Below are positions 1 through 9,429 of a DNA stretch of 64,000 nt, piece after piece. Source of the stretch: Wyeomyia smithii (Eukaryota; Arthropoda; Insecta; Diptera; Culicidae). The first letter of the stretch is position 1. Every line of letters begins with the position of its first letter. Under the pieces are notes generated by a model. The model did not search any database, was not told the DNA's origin, and worked only from the letters and a program-made list of their open reading frames with translations. Location of the stretch: the NCBI RefSeq assembly GCF_029784165.1, contig NC_073696.1, forward strand, positions 22,761,530 through 22,825,529, written 5' to 3'. The translations under genes were made by a program, and so were the position numbers.

Positions 1-544
1 AAATAGTATACGATTGTTTACCGCTAACCTTTTTTGCTCGTTTCCACTAAAACATGAAAATCTAAGCAGTCAAAACCTTGATGGAATTCATCTGATTTGT
101 TTCTGCTTCGAACTATTAGAAATGTAGACAACAAATGGCGCTCGAGACACCAGAGCTTAGATTTGCTTCAACACCCGAATAAATGCTTTTTGCGAATTCT
201 AAGAAACCTTACCTTCTCTGAAATCTATTTCGCTACAGTTTCGTCAAAAGCCTTACTATAAAATCTCACCTAAGAAAAAAAAAACGAATAAAACTTTCAG
301 CTACTCGGCACCCGAACCGACACAGCATAATTGTGATTCTTGTGGAACAAAAGTAAGTATCTAAGTGTCGCCGTAGGCTACGATTAAGTGTAAAGTCAGA
401 GAATTAATTCTACACAGCTACCGTCCATTGTATCCTAGGTCCCTACACTTGTAAAAATATATAGGCACGATTCACTTAATCGAGACGATCCCCGATCGAT
501 TGATGTGGATTGTTTTTCTATTGTTCAAGCGTTAATAACACACT
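1..544. other. Non-coding; 3' flank of the transporter gene
   Basis: No coding region is supported here. On the minus strand this is the 3' UTR and downstream flank of the transporter gene that ends at 545. I see no canonical AATAAA on the minus strand in this interval, so the polyadenylation site may use a variant hexamer or lie beyond the window edge. Confidence 0.5.
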
Positions 545-2441
545 TTACGATGAGATTGGTTTGTTGTTTTGGTTTTGCTGATTAAGCGGTACGCCTTCCT
601 CGGCCTCGTGATTGTTGGCAACGCCCCGCTCCGGTGGATTGTTCCAGGCTTGCAGCTCGCCCGTGCCCATGATCACATAGGCCGATGATCCCACGATGTA
701 GACGACCGCGAGAATCCAGAACACAATCTGCCACTGACCGTAGGTTTGCTGTTGAAACAAAGTTATTAGAATTAGAGTCTTTAGTTGAACCTGCTTAGAA
801 ATGGACTTACGTTTTCATTGGTCAGAACGCCAACCATATAAGCGGACACAAATCCACCGAACGAAGACAGCGTGTTCGCCATACCGAAAATCGTACCGGA
901 GAAGTTGGGCGCAATATCGAGCCCATTGCCGAGGTATCCGGCCGTAACAGCACCGTTCAGGAAGAGGGCAAGCGTGAATATGGCCACTGCCCAGCTGCGG
1001 CTTTCACCCATGTACACTTGGACGATCATCAGGAAGCCCGGAGTCATGACGGCTGGAATTAAGATGGATTTTATTAGTGGTGAATTGAAGTGATGTTCGC
1101 TAGTAGAATACTCACCGAAAGCAGTGAATATCTTACGAGCGGCAGTCGTAGATAGAGCACCAGTCTTCCGAAGGTGATCAGCCAGATGAGAGGACATGAC
1201 AGCCATCGCATATTTACCGAAGTATGGCAGCGAGGATAGGAGACCATTCTGAAATAACAAATCCAGCAAATAATTTCAACTACAAAATGGACCCATTTCA
1301 AATCAGTACCTCTTTGATGTTGAAGTTCAGGATATACTTCATGTACGTTGGCAGCTGATTAACGACGGTGAAGAATCCGAACACAGAAGCACCGTGAGTC
1401 AAGATGATGGCCCAGACAGGAGGGGAAGTCAGAATGGATTTCCACGGCACGTATGTTGGCTTTTTCGTTTTGCCCGAAGCACCGATCGCAGTCTCGATTT
1501 CATTTCGCTCTTCCGCCGTGATGCGAGGATGTTGAGCTGGTGTTTCAAACACCACCAGGAACCAAATGATGGACCACAGCAAACTGATTCCACCGGTGAA
1601 GTAGAACACGGACTGCCAGCCGAGAGTCGCGATCAGGAAACCACAAATTGGCATCGTAATAGCCGCACCCAGCGAGGAAGCCATCATGTTAGATATGAAC
1701 TTGGACCGGTCCATTGGTGGAATCCAAACGGCCGTAAGCGGATGGATTGCCGGCCAGGAAGCTCCCAGAAAGAAACCCAAAACAGCTCGCAGTATAACAA
1801 CCGCAACGTAATGGGTATAAGCAGCGATGGGAAGAAACAGGGTCAACACACTAGCAAACAGCATGCTGTATCCGAAGACACGACGTCCACCAATAACCTC
1901 GGCCAAACGACCACCGGGCAGCTCCGTTAGCACGTAGCCCCAGAAGAAACTACCAAGCATCATATTCTGCTGGTAGGCATCCCACTCAAATTTATCCTCC
2001 TCGGTGATCACGCTCTGTTCCGTCGTTGTGCTCACACTGGCCAGTGCCGCCGCCGCCGATGTTTCATTCCCGAAAGCCAACCCATCGTCACCGAGCGCCG
2101 TCCCGTTCGTTGCCAGGTTCTTCAGCGTTTTGCACATCACCACGATGGCGATGGTGAAGTTCACCCGCAGGGCGTAGTTCAGCATGAACCCGAAGATGAC
2201 CATAATATTCAGTACTTGGCGACATGTTAACCAGCCTGTAAGAGAGAGAAACCGAAAACACAAAATGAATTTTCTTCCAAGAATATCAACGATTCGAAGC
2301 TCTCGAAAAGCTGCCTCAAAACCACTACTCAAGGTTAGACTCAGCCCACATTTGATTTATGACCGCTTGACTGAATAATTGTTTTTTGGTGCCATATTTC
2401 ACACCGCGTTCGTCCGAAGCGGTCGTATGCATGATATCCAT
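545..2441 (-). CDS. SLC17-family (MFS) anion/phosphate cotransporter, five exons
   Basis: Twelve-TM major-facilitator transporter of the SLC17 group (sialin, Na+/phosphate and vesicular glutamate transporters), acting in plasma or vesicle membranes. Exons, in transcript order: 2405-2441, 1310-2235, 1116-1248, 811-1052, 545-748. All introns are GT-AG, phases agree (1,0,1,0), and the product is 513 residues, normal for the family. TM1 carries LNYALRVNFTIAIVVM; a long first loop has two N-glycosylation sequons (NGT, NET). The TM2-TM3 MFS motif is GGRLAEVIGGRR, and the SLC17 signature after TM4 is GASWPAIHPLTAVWIPP followed by MDRSK. The C-terminal tail is polar, beginning ELQAWNNPPERG. The acceptor of exon 2 (2236) has a strong pyrimidine tract. 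Exon 1 (MDIMHTTASDERG) is the least certain part: its donor GCG|GTGTGA is weak, but it fits the required phase and the ATG has G at -3 and +4. Substrate cannot be told from sequence. Confidence 0.88.
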
Positions 2442-2451
2442 TCCTCACCAA

Positions 2452-2556
2452 TTAACACCAATTACACTCCCACGGCTGAACAGCACCGACGCTGTCTAAT
2501 GAATTCACCCTTTCGACATCTTTTACAACCCGCAGGCCTTTAGCTGCGTTAGTCAT
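2452..2556 (-). other. Possible uORF in the transporter leader
   Basis: If the transporter transcript starts upstream of 2556, its leader contains an ATG opening a 34-codon frame (begins MTNAAKGLRV) that stops 10 nt before the transporter ATG at 2441. Its position fits a translation-dampening uORF. No transcript evidence is available; it could equally be intronic or untranscribed. Confidence 0.25.
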
Positions 2557-2589
2557 TTTGCTATTTCGTACCACTTATTATATAAAGTG

Positions 2590-2760
2590 TCAACGATGGT
2601 TTACAGCATGGCAAAAAACGAGTTTGACTGATAGATCTGTCAATTTTTTTTGGTAAGTCATGGGTTACTATGATTGATGATGCATGAGTAGTTTCGTCAG
2701 TGCGATTAATGGTAAATTCATGAAAAAGCGGCAATTTTTGTCCATTTTTCATCGCAAATG
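2590..2760 (-). mobile_element. Terminal fragment shared with the 20.46 kb Tc1/mariner copy
   Basis: The reverse complement of this segment aligns with about 20463-20620, sharing short blocks such as CGCACTGACG, AACTACTCAT and ATCAATCATAGTA. The 20.5 kb copy leads into a DD37E-type transposase, so this looks like a solo 5' end of the same family. Confidence 0.5.
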
Positions 2761-2827
2761 TTATTCGACAAATGCAATTTTGATATGTAAATCTGTTAAA
2801 AACAGAGACAATGATGGCCCACCAGGA

Positions 2828-2917
2828 TGGATACGTTTGCGTTGCATTGACGTTAATTTGACAGTAAATGTATGGGCTAACTGTCAAATTGCCGCAAACG
2901 AAGCCGCAACGTATCCA
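2828..2917. mobile_element. Short inverted-repeat MITE, about 90 bp
   Basis: Begins TGGATACGTT and ends with the complement (AACGTATCCA), with a second paired block ATTTGACAGT / ACTGTCAAAT inside. It has no coding capacity. The arms are imperfect and no target duplication is evident. Confidence 0.4.
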
Positions 2918-3066
2918 TTGTGTTAAGGCCTTGAATGACAAATCTTACGATACTGCGAATGATAATTTAAACTACCGGACGAGTTAAACAGTTTGTTTTG
3001 GAAAGTCTTTGAGTTTTACGCCGGGAGTGCTTTCTACGGAGTAGTTTCAAGCCGAAGTTCATTTTG

Positions 3067-4192
3067 AAGGTTGTGTAATAAGGGAAATAATTGAAGCAGG
3101 CAAAATTCTGTCAATTTTTAAATGGCCAAAACTTCACGAAAAATGAATCAATTCAGACTAAACAGGTTTCATTTTACTGGAAAACTGTCCTAGATTCCTA
3201 GTATAACTTGAGAACTGGACGTGACCAAGGGTCACTGGAAATGTTTCAGATTTCCGGAGTGTGTGCCAAAGTGTACTTTTTTGCAACGCGTAGAACTTTT
3301 TCTGACATTCTGTTTCACATAGGTTTATATGTTGTCAATAAATCAGAATTTATTTCAGGTTCATTGGTAGCCAAAGATTGAAAATTCGCCAAGGAATCAT
3401 CGAGGTATGAATTTATTAAGTATGGATGTTGATTTTGGCGGTTTTTTCCCTGTCGGGTACTAATTTTCTTTGAGCTTGCAGCACTCTAGCAGAATTCAAT
3501 CGAACATTGTGGGTGTGTAGGTCTTATTAAACCAAGCAACTTTGCAAACTTGCGTTTGAAAATTTATCTGAATTAACATTTAAAAAAGTCAGATTGAAAG
3601 TTGAGACCATGATAATTGTTAGTCAAAATTTAGATCATCATGTGACGAATTTCAGGAACTCATTGCTGAAAATTGCACTCTTCAGGATGGGGTAAGTTCA
3701 TCGAAGCAGTACCAATTGTTTGCATGCTTTGGTTGGAAAAAAATTTCAAGAATAAATGTTAACATGTGTACCGTTTTTCGAATCCGTTTGTCCCGTTTTT
3801 ATCCCGAGAAAATCTGGTCAGCCTACTTCAAAAATATAAAAAAATGAGTTTAAGATCCTACTCTGAAAATAATATAATTTTAAAAACAAAAACTGATTTT
3901 AGAAAATATCGGTGATCTCAGATTTTTTTTAAATGAAGTATTTTAGATAGACAATTTAGTTGCCTAAAACGTTCTATGCGTTGCAAAAATGTACACTGCG
4001 ACACACACTCTTGAAATCCGAAACATTTTCGGTGTAGGATGGTCACACCAAGTTCCCAAGTAATACTAATATAATACTGTTTGCCAGTGGAATGAAACTG
4101 GTTATCAAAATTGATTCATTTTTCGTAAAGTTCTGGCCATTTAAAATTCGAGAGAATTTTTTTTATCTCAATTATTTTTTCCACCCCCTGTA
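3067..4192. mobile_element. Foldback element with arms of about 230 bp
   Basis: Left arm 3067-3300 and right arm 3971-4192 are imperfect inverted copies. Paired blocks include AAAAATGAATCAATT, TTTAAATGGCCA, GAGTGTGTG and TTTTTGCAACGC. The 670 bp between them are AT-rich with no coding signal. No transposase and no clear target duplication. Confidence 0.6.
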
Positions 4193-4715
4193 TAAATCAG
4201 GATACTTTTTTTGGCGCAACAATTTCGTTGATTTGGATTTTTAGTTGAACTAAAAATTGTTTGTTGGGTAACAGATGCTTTAAACTTTAACAGTTCCAAG
4301 TTAAACTAAACAATTACCAGAGAATTACCAATAGACTGCCGCTATGCATGTCCATCATATTATAAGAGTTGGCAAGCCAAAGAAAATGCATTTTATTACA
4401 ATTTCGTGTCATTGCTTTTTATGAGATGGTGCGAACAGTTTGGATATTTTTTTAAAGTTCTCCATTACTGAGTTGTCGAATTCATCTGTTCATAGGAAAC
4501 TAAAAACCATAAATACCTTTTTAGTTACCATTATTTCTCAGAAACTCAGTGACATCCGGGGGGAACCTTTACACATCCCCAACAATGCTAAATCTTGTCG
4601 AATAGCAACAAATACCCAGCGGCAAAAGCAACTCCTGGGGAAGGGTAGGTGAGGTCTCCTTCTTTTGGGTCTCCTCCAGTAACCAGCCGCACTGACTTGT
4701 GCTCACCCTTATAAT
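4193..4715. other. Non-coding interval
   Basis: AT-rich, with only short chance reading frames. Nothing recognisable was found. Confidence 0.4.
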
Positions 4716-4918
4716 ATCTATAATTATCGTTAACGTCAAAGAATTAACGATAATATCGATGTCAAGCACTTATCGATATTATCGATAAGTATCGATAAGT
4801 TTCCCATCACTAGTCAAATCGGCTGTAGGGATGGGAAATATCGACTAAAATGGCTATCGATAATTATCGATAAATTCCCTAATACCATCGATAACTATCG
4901 ATAATTATCGATAGTTTG
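4716..4918. repeat. TATCGATA-rich palindromic repeat cluster
   Basis: Dense overlapping ATCGATA/TATCGAT words, including TTATCGATATTATCGATAAG and ATCGATAATTATCGATA. TATCGATA is the DRE motif bound by DREF in flies, but here it occurs in a transposon-rich region next to a 2.5 kb element, so a repeat origin is more likely than a promoter. Confidence 0.6.
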
Positions 4919-4974
4919 ACAGCTAGAACCAGATGAAGAAAAAGTAGGAGGGTGGTATTCAAGACACGACCGCA

Positions 4975-7491
4975 TGACGTTGACTACCGTATTCTTAAAA
5001 AAAAAAAAATATTCCATTGAAGCAAATGGTAGAGGGAATTGTAACGCTTCTTTTACAAAACTTCTGTAACAAAATTTCGAGGCTCCAAAAGGTACCAGTT
5101 TCCGATTATTCTCGTCCAGAATTCCAGCCATTTTAGTATTTTGCAGTAGCCATTTATTACTAACAGCCACCAGCATAACGGGTGAAACCGGCACGAGATG
5201 ACCGGTACTATTTTGTCTTTCCTCCTTTCAGCTGCTAACACCTAGCGCTGTCGTGAAATTAACATCAACATAAACATGCATTTTTGCAAGGTTTTTTTCC
5301 GCTAGCAACAGCAATTGTAAAACATAAAATTTAACTAACCGCTTCTATTATAAAACTGCGAGGCACCAAAAGGTGCCAGTTGCCGATTTCTTGTTTACTG
5401 GTTTCCGTCCAGAATTCCAGCCATTTTAGTATTTTGCAGTAGCCACCAGCATCACGGGTCAAACCGGCACGAGATGACCGGTACTATTTTGTTTTTCCTC
5501 CTTTTAGCTGCTAACACCGAGCGTCCGTATGTATCCGGTACGGTTTAATAATAAAACTGATGGGGTGAAATGTTCGAACGATATTTTTTATACCAAGGCT
5601 TCGTCAGATAATTAGAAAGAAGGAGGGGCTACATAGATGATGGAATGGTAGAGACAGATGTTTCTTGAAAGCTGCGCCGGCCGCTGTCATAATATTAACA
5701 CCAACACAAACATGCATTTTTGCAAGGTTTTTTCCAGGGGGGAATTACTGCTGTCAAAATTCATATATGTGTGCGTTATCGCAGAACAACTCTGGTCCAT
5801 GAAGTTTGTTGGTCCATGACGTTTAAAAGATTTCCTGTGTGGCGAGGAAAGTTCATGATTTTCAGCTAATTGCAGGCTGCTGCCACCAAATTTCACTACG
5901 CAACGCAGTATGAATAAAAGTTTTCCGCGATTTCTAGAGTTTTGGTAAAAAAGAACGTTACAATTCTACTGAATTTTACTCCAATCAAAACGACAAAAAC
6001 CAAAACAACCGGACGCCTTGTTGCCAAATATGCTGGTCACGGTTACACGATATTTGACAGATAGATTCCCCCTGGTTTTTTCCGCTAGCAGCAGCATTTG
6101 GTAAAACAGAAAATACAATTTGCCGCTTCTGTAATAAAATTTCGAGGCACCAAAAGGTGCCAGTTGCCGATTACATTGTTGTTTTCTGGTTAATCTACTA
6201 AAAGCCACCAGCATAACGGGTGAAACCGGCACGAGATGACCGGTACTATTTTGTCTTTCCTCCTTTCAGCTGCTAACACCTAGCGCTGTCGTGAAATTAA
6301 CATCAACATAAACATGCATTTTTGCAAGGTTTTTTTTCCGCTAGCAACAGCAATTGTAAAACATAAAATTCAACTAACCGCTTCTATTATAAAACTGCGA
6401 GGCACCAAAAGGTGCCAGTTGGCGATTTCTTGTTTACTGGTTTTCGTCCAGAATTCCAGCCATTTTAGTATTTTGCAGTAGCCACCAGCATCACGGGTCA
6501 AACCGGCACGAGATGACCGGTACTATTTTGTTTTTCCTCCTTTTAGCTGCTAACACCGAGCGTCCGTATGTATCCGGTACGGTTTAATAATGAAACTGAT
6601 GGGGTCAAATGTTCGAACGATACGTTTTATACCAATGCTTCGTCAGATAATTAGAAAGAAGGAGGGGCTACATAGATGATGGAATGGTAGAGACAGATGT
6701 TTCTTGAAAGCTGCGCCGGCCGCTGTCGTAATATTAACACCAACACAAACATGCATTTTTGCAAGGTTTTTTCCGCTAGCAGCAGCATTTGGTAAAACAG
6801 AAAATTCAATAAGCCGTTTCTGTACCAAAATTTCGAGGCACCAAAGGGTGCCAGTTGCCGATTATAGTTTCCTGGTTAGTCCGTCCAGAATTCCAGCCAT
6901 TTAAGTGTTTTGCAGTAGCCATTTACTACTAAAGCCACCAGCATTACGGGTGAAACCGGCACGAGATGACCGGTACTATTTTGTATTTCCTCCTTTCAGC
7001 TGCTATCACCTAGCGTCCGCATGTCACTGGTGCGGTTTTGGAATCAGAATGATTGGGCGCCGGCCGCTGTCGTAAAATCAACACCAACAAAAAGATGCAT
7101 ATTTGCAAGGTTTTTTCCGCTAGCAGCAGCATAAACATCGGAAACAGAAAGTGACAACAACAATAACAACAAAGTCAGATCGATTGTATCCGTTAGTGTC
7201 GACTGTGCTTGGGAAGAGAGGTAGTGATTTGCTGCGCGGTATGATTTAGACAATCGATATTAATTACCAATTTTTCAATAGTGTATCTCAAACAATAGTT
7301 TGTTTTTGTTACATAAATTTAACCGTAAAAGAATTTCTGATCGATTGATGCCAAAACCTCGAAAACCTGATTATAGATGACTGCAAAATAAGCGCTCAAA
7401 ACCTGACCACTTTTCTCTGGTTTTCCCTGGTTGAATTACTAGATTTTCAAATTCAGGGGCCTAACTTCGATATAGACGTTAGTCAACGTCA
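4975..7491. mobile_element. 2.5 kb internally repetitive element, copy 1
   Basis: Ends are inverted: TGACGTTGACTACCGT on the left and the complement of TGACGTTGACTAACGT on the right. The interior is built from about five irregular units of 250-450 bp, each holding GGCACCAAAAGGTGCC, an ACCGGCACGAGATGACCGGT block, a TTTCAGCTGCTAACA block and GCGCCGGCCGCTGTCGT. There is no open frame. A second copy in the same orientation lies at 32239-34746. About 30 bp left of the terminal repeat (from about 4943) are also shared, so the true left boundary may be further out. The superfamily is not recognised. Confidence 0.7.
5735..6074. mobile_element. hAT-type MITE inserted in copy 1
   Basis: A 340-bp insertion with CAGGGGGG...CCCCCTG termini, flanked by an exact 8-bp direct repeat GTTTTTTC (5727-5734 and 6075-6082). 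An 8-bp duplication with CAGGG ends is the hAT signature. Removing it restores GCAAGGTTTTTTCCGCTAGC, the sequence found in other units of the host element. Confidence 0.8.
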
Positions 7492-8279
7492 AAACAACAA
7501 AATGTTGCTCCCGTTGTGGACAGGAACAATATTTAAAAAATTATTCGCACTTAGGCGAAATCTTGTCGTTGTCCGTATAAGGTAGAGTGAGCGAAAATGA
7601 GTATCCCTCAATTTTCTAACAATTTTAAAGAGGATTTCATGTGAAAGCAAACAATCATCGAAATCTCTTTAAACAAAGTCTAGGCCAATATATTTCTTCA
7701 GTTCTGGCATCATTGTGGAGTATAAATGCCAATGCGAGGAAAATATCAATAACTATCGATAACGCGGAAAGCTTAACGATTCTATTGATAGCCGGCAACT
7801 ATCGATACTATCGATAATTATCGATAGGTTTCTCATCCCTAATCGGCTGACGCGTACCAAACAAAGCAAGTACGTAACACTCACTGTGCATCACGTAAAA
7901 AACGTTACAAACGCAAATTACCTATCTTTGCGGTGGCCTTATCACTCACTCACTCAAGAAGAGAAAAAACAAACAGTTTTTTGCTATTTTAAGCAGCTTT
8001 CTCTTCCCTAGTTCATCTCTCAACCGGAGGAGGAGTTGAAGACGGGGGGCAAAAATATGATCCCTTACTGGCCACTGATTAAAGGTCACGACGGACAATC
8101 TTAGTAGCTGCAGCAGTGTGGAAAAGCGTGACATAAGTACCAACTGAAAATTACATGTGCACGCGCGCGGACGGTCATCAACTTCACACTTTTTCCTTGG
8201 CGAAGGCAGTGAAGTGAGCGGTAAGGCAAATTTGTTTATTTGCCGTAGTGCATTCACAGAAAGATGTATAATTCCCGGC
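7492..8279. other. Non-coding, with a TATCGATA patch near 7745-7830
   Basis: Apart from a short run of ATCGATA words on the right flank of the 2.5 kb element (mirroring the cluster on its left), no gene or named repeat is visible. Confidence 0.4.
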
Positions 8280-8424
8280 ATGGATGATGATAACTTACAG
8301 AAAAAAACTGAACCTGCGGTTCGAAAGATACCGAGAAAAACTGCATTCCAGAAAGTATGTCATGGAAATGATATATTATTACACTCCGATAGTTTTGACA
8401 TGACGTTCAGGAGCTGCTCGCATG
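8280..8424 (+). CDS. Possible small coding exon, unrecognised
   Basis: An ATG with G at -3 and +4 opens a 48-codon frame (begins MDDDNLQKKTEPAVRK, ends DMTFRSCSHG) that runs to a good splice donor ATG|GTAGGT at 8425. A good acceptor, GATTTTCAG, ends at 8619; joining them gives a stop three codons later, for a product of about 51 residues. I do not recognise the protein. It may be a real short gene, the first exon of a gene disrupted by transposons, or chance. Confidence 0.2.
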
Positions 8425-8827
8425 GTAGGTTTGTTTTTGTAGAGTTTGTCACAATCAGAAGACAAGGAAAGAAAAAATTAAAAAAAAAGGGAAATAAGCT
8501 TGATTGATTAAATTCACTGGGCGTACTTACTCTTGTTAGTCCGACCTGTGAACTGATGGAATACAAGTAACTCGGATTTACGAATCAAGAATCAATTTAC
8601 TTTCGAATCTGATTTTCAGGTGTCCTGTAGCAAGAACTTCTGCGGTTTTTCAAGAGCTTTTTGGCTGGAAGGTTTGAGTCGACAAAACCCTAGCAGTCCA
8701 GTTCATACGACTCATTTATAAGAGATCGCACTTCGATTCGAGGAAACCTCCGAAATGCAATATTAGCTCAATCTTTGCCTTTTTTTTGCTCTGGTGGAGC
8801 TAGTGAACCTATAGATATGAGAAATGA

Positions 8828-8939
8828 CAAGACACTCACCGTTAAGGCAACTGTCAACATCAAAACGGATAACGGCAATGCAAAATTATACAGATCGCCC
8901 GTTTTGATGTTGACAGTTGCCTTAACGGTGAGTGTCTTG
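8828..8939. repeat. Perfect 41-bp inverted repeat, 30-nt loop
   Basis: Left arm 8828-8868 is the exact reverse complement of right arm 8899-8939. Outer bases are CAAGACACTCACCG, inner bases ATCAAAACGG. A transcript would form a 41-bp uninterrupted hairpin. It is probably the fused end of a foldback element; the surroundings include LINE debris. Confidence 0.9.
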
Positions 8940-9019
8940 GAGCCTCTCTGGTGTATAGGCTGACTAGGTGGAGCAGACGCTTGAAGATATGGACAACAAT
9001 CGCGTAATATATAATGATT

Positions 9020-9371
9020 TTGAATTCTTAAACGGGCATGAGACGTGGACAATGCTTGAGGAGGACTTGTGAGCGCTTGGAGTTTTTGAACGTCGAGTGC
9101 TAAGAACCATCTCTGGTAATGTGCAGAGGAACGGAGTCTGGAGGTGTAGGATGGACTCTTCGGCGAACCCAGTATTCAGAAAGTGGATAAAGCTGGAAAG
9201 ATACGCTTAGCAGGGCATGTAGCTAGAATGCCGGATAGCTTCCCTGCAAAATTGGTTTTCGTTTCAAATCCGGTAGGAACAAGCAGACGAGGGGCGCAAA
9301 GAGCGAGATGGGTAGACCAGATGGAGCAGGATCTGCAGAGCATCGAATGCCCACGGGATTGGGTTGTTTAG
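9020..9371 (+). pseudogene. 3' end of an RTE-like LINE, decayed
   Basis: Frames read HETWTM, GVFERRVLRTISGNVQ, then GKIRLAGHVARMPDSFPAKL, RRGAQRARWVDQ and MEQDLQSIECPRDW. These are the C-terminal motifs of reverse transcriptases of the type that read FADDIDIIG. Stops and frame changes break it. The decayed LINE on the minus strand at 61.9-63.0 kb is probably the same type. Confidence 0.65.
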
Positions 9372-9429
9372 CTATTCACGGATTTCCGATTTTTATATTT
9401 CATCTGAAAGAGTGTAATTTTCTGAGCAA

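Noticed and set aside
1394..1930. 178-codon plus-strand frame
   Set aside because: Antisense shadow of transporter exon 2.
4716..4918. DRE-type promoter of a host gene
   Set aside because: TATCGATA words are abundant, but no gene start follows on either strand and the patch borders a repeat.
6560..6640. Hammerhead-ribozyme-like core (CTGATGG...GTGAAATG) in the 2.5 kb element, repeated in each unit
   Set aside because: The conserved core should be CTGANGA and a stem should separate it from GAAA. Here the core base is wrong and no stem II can form.
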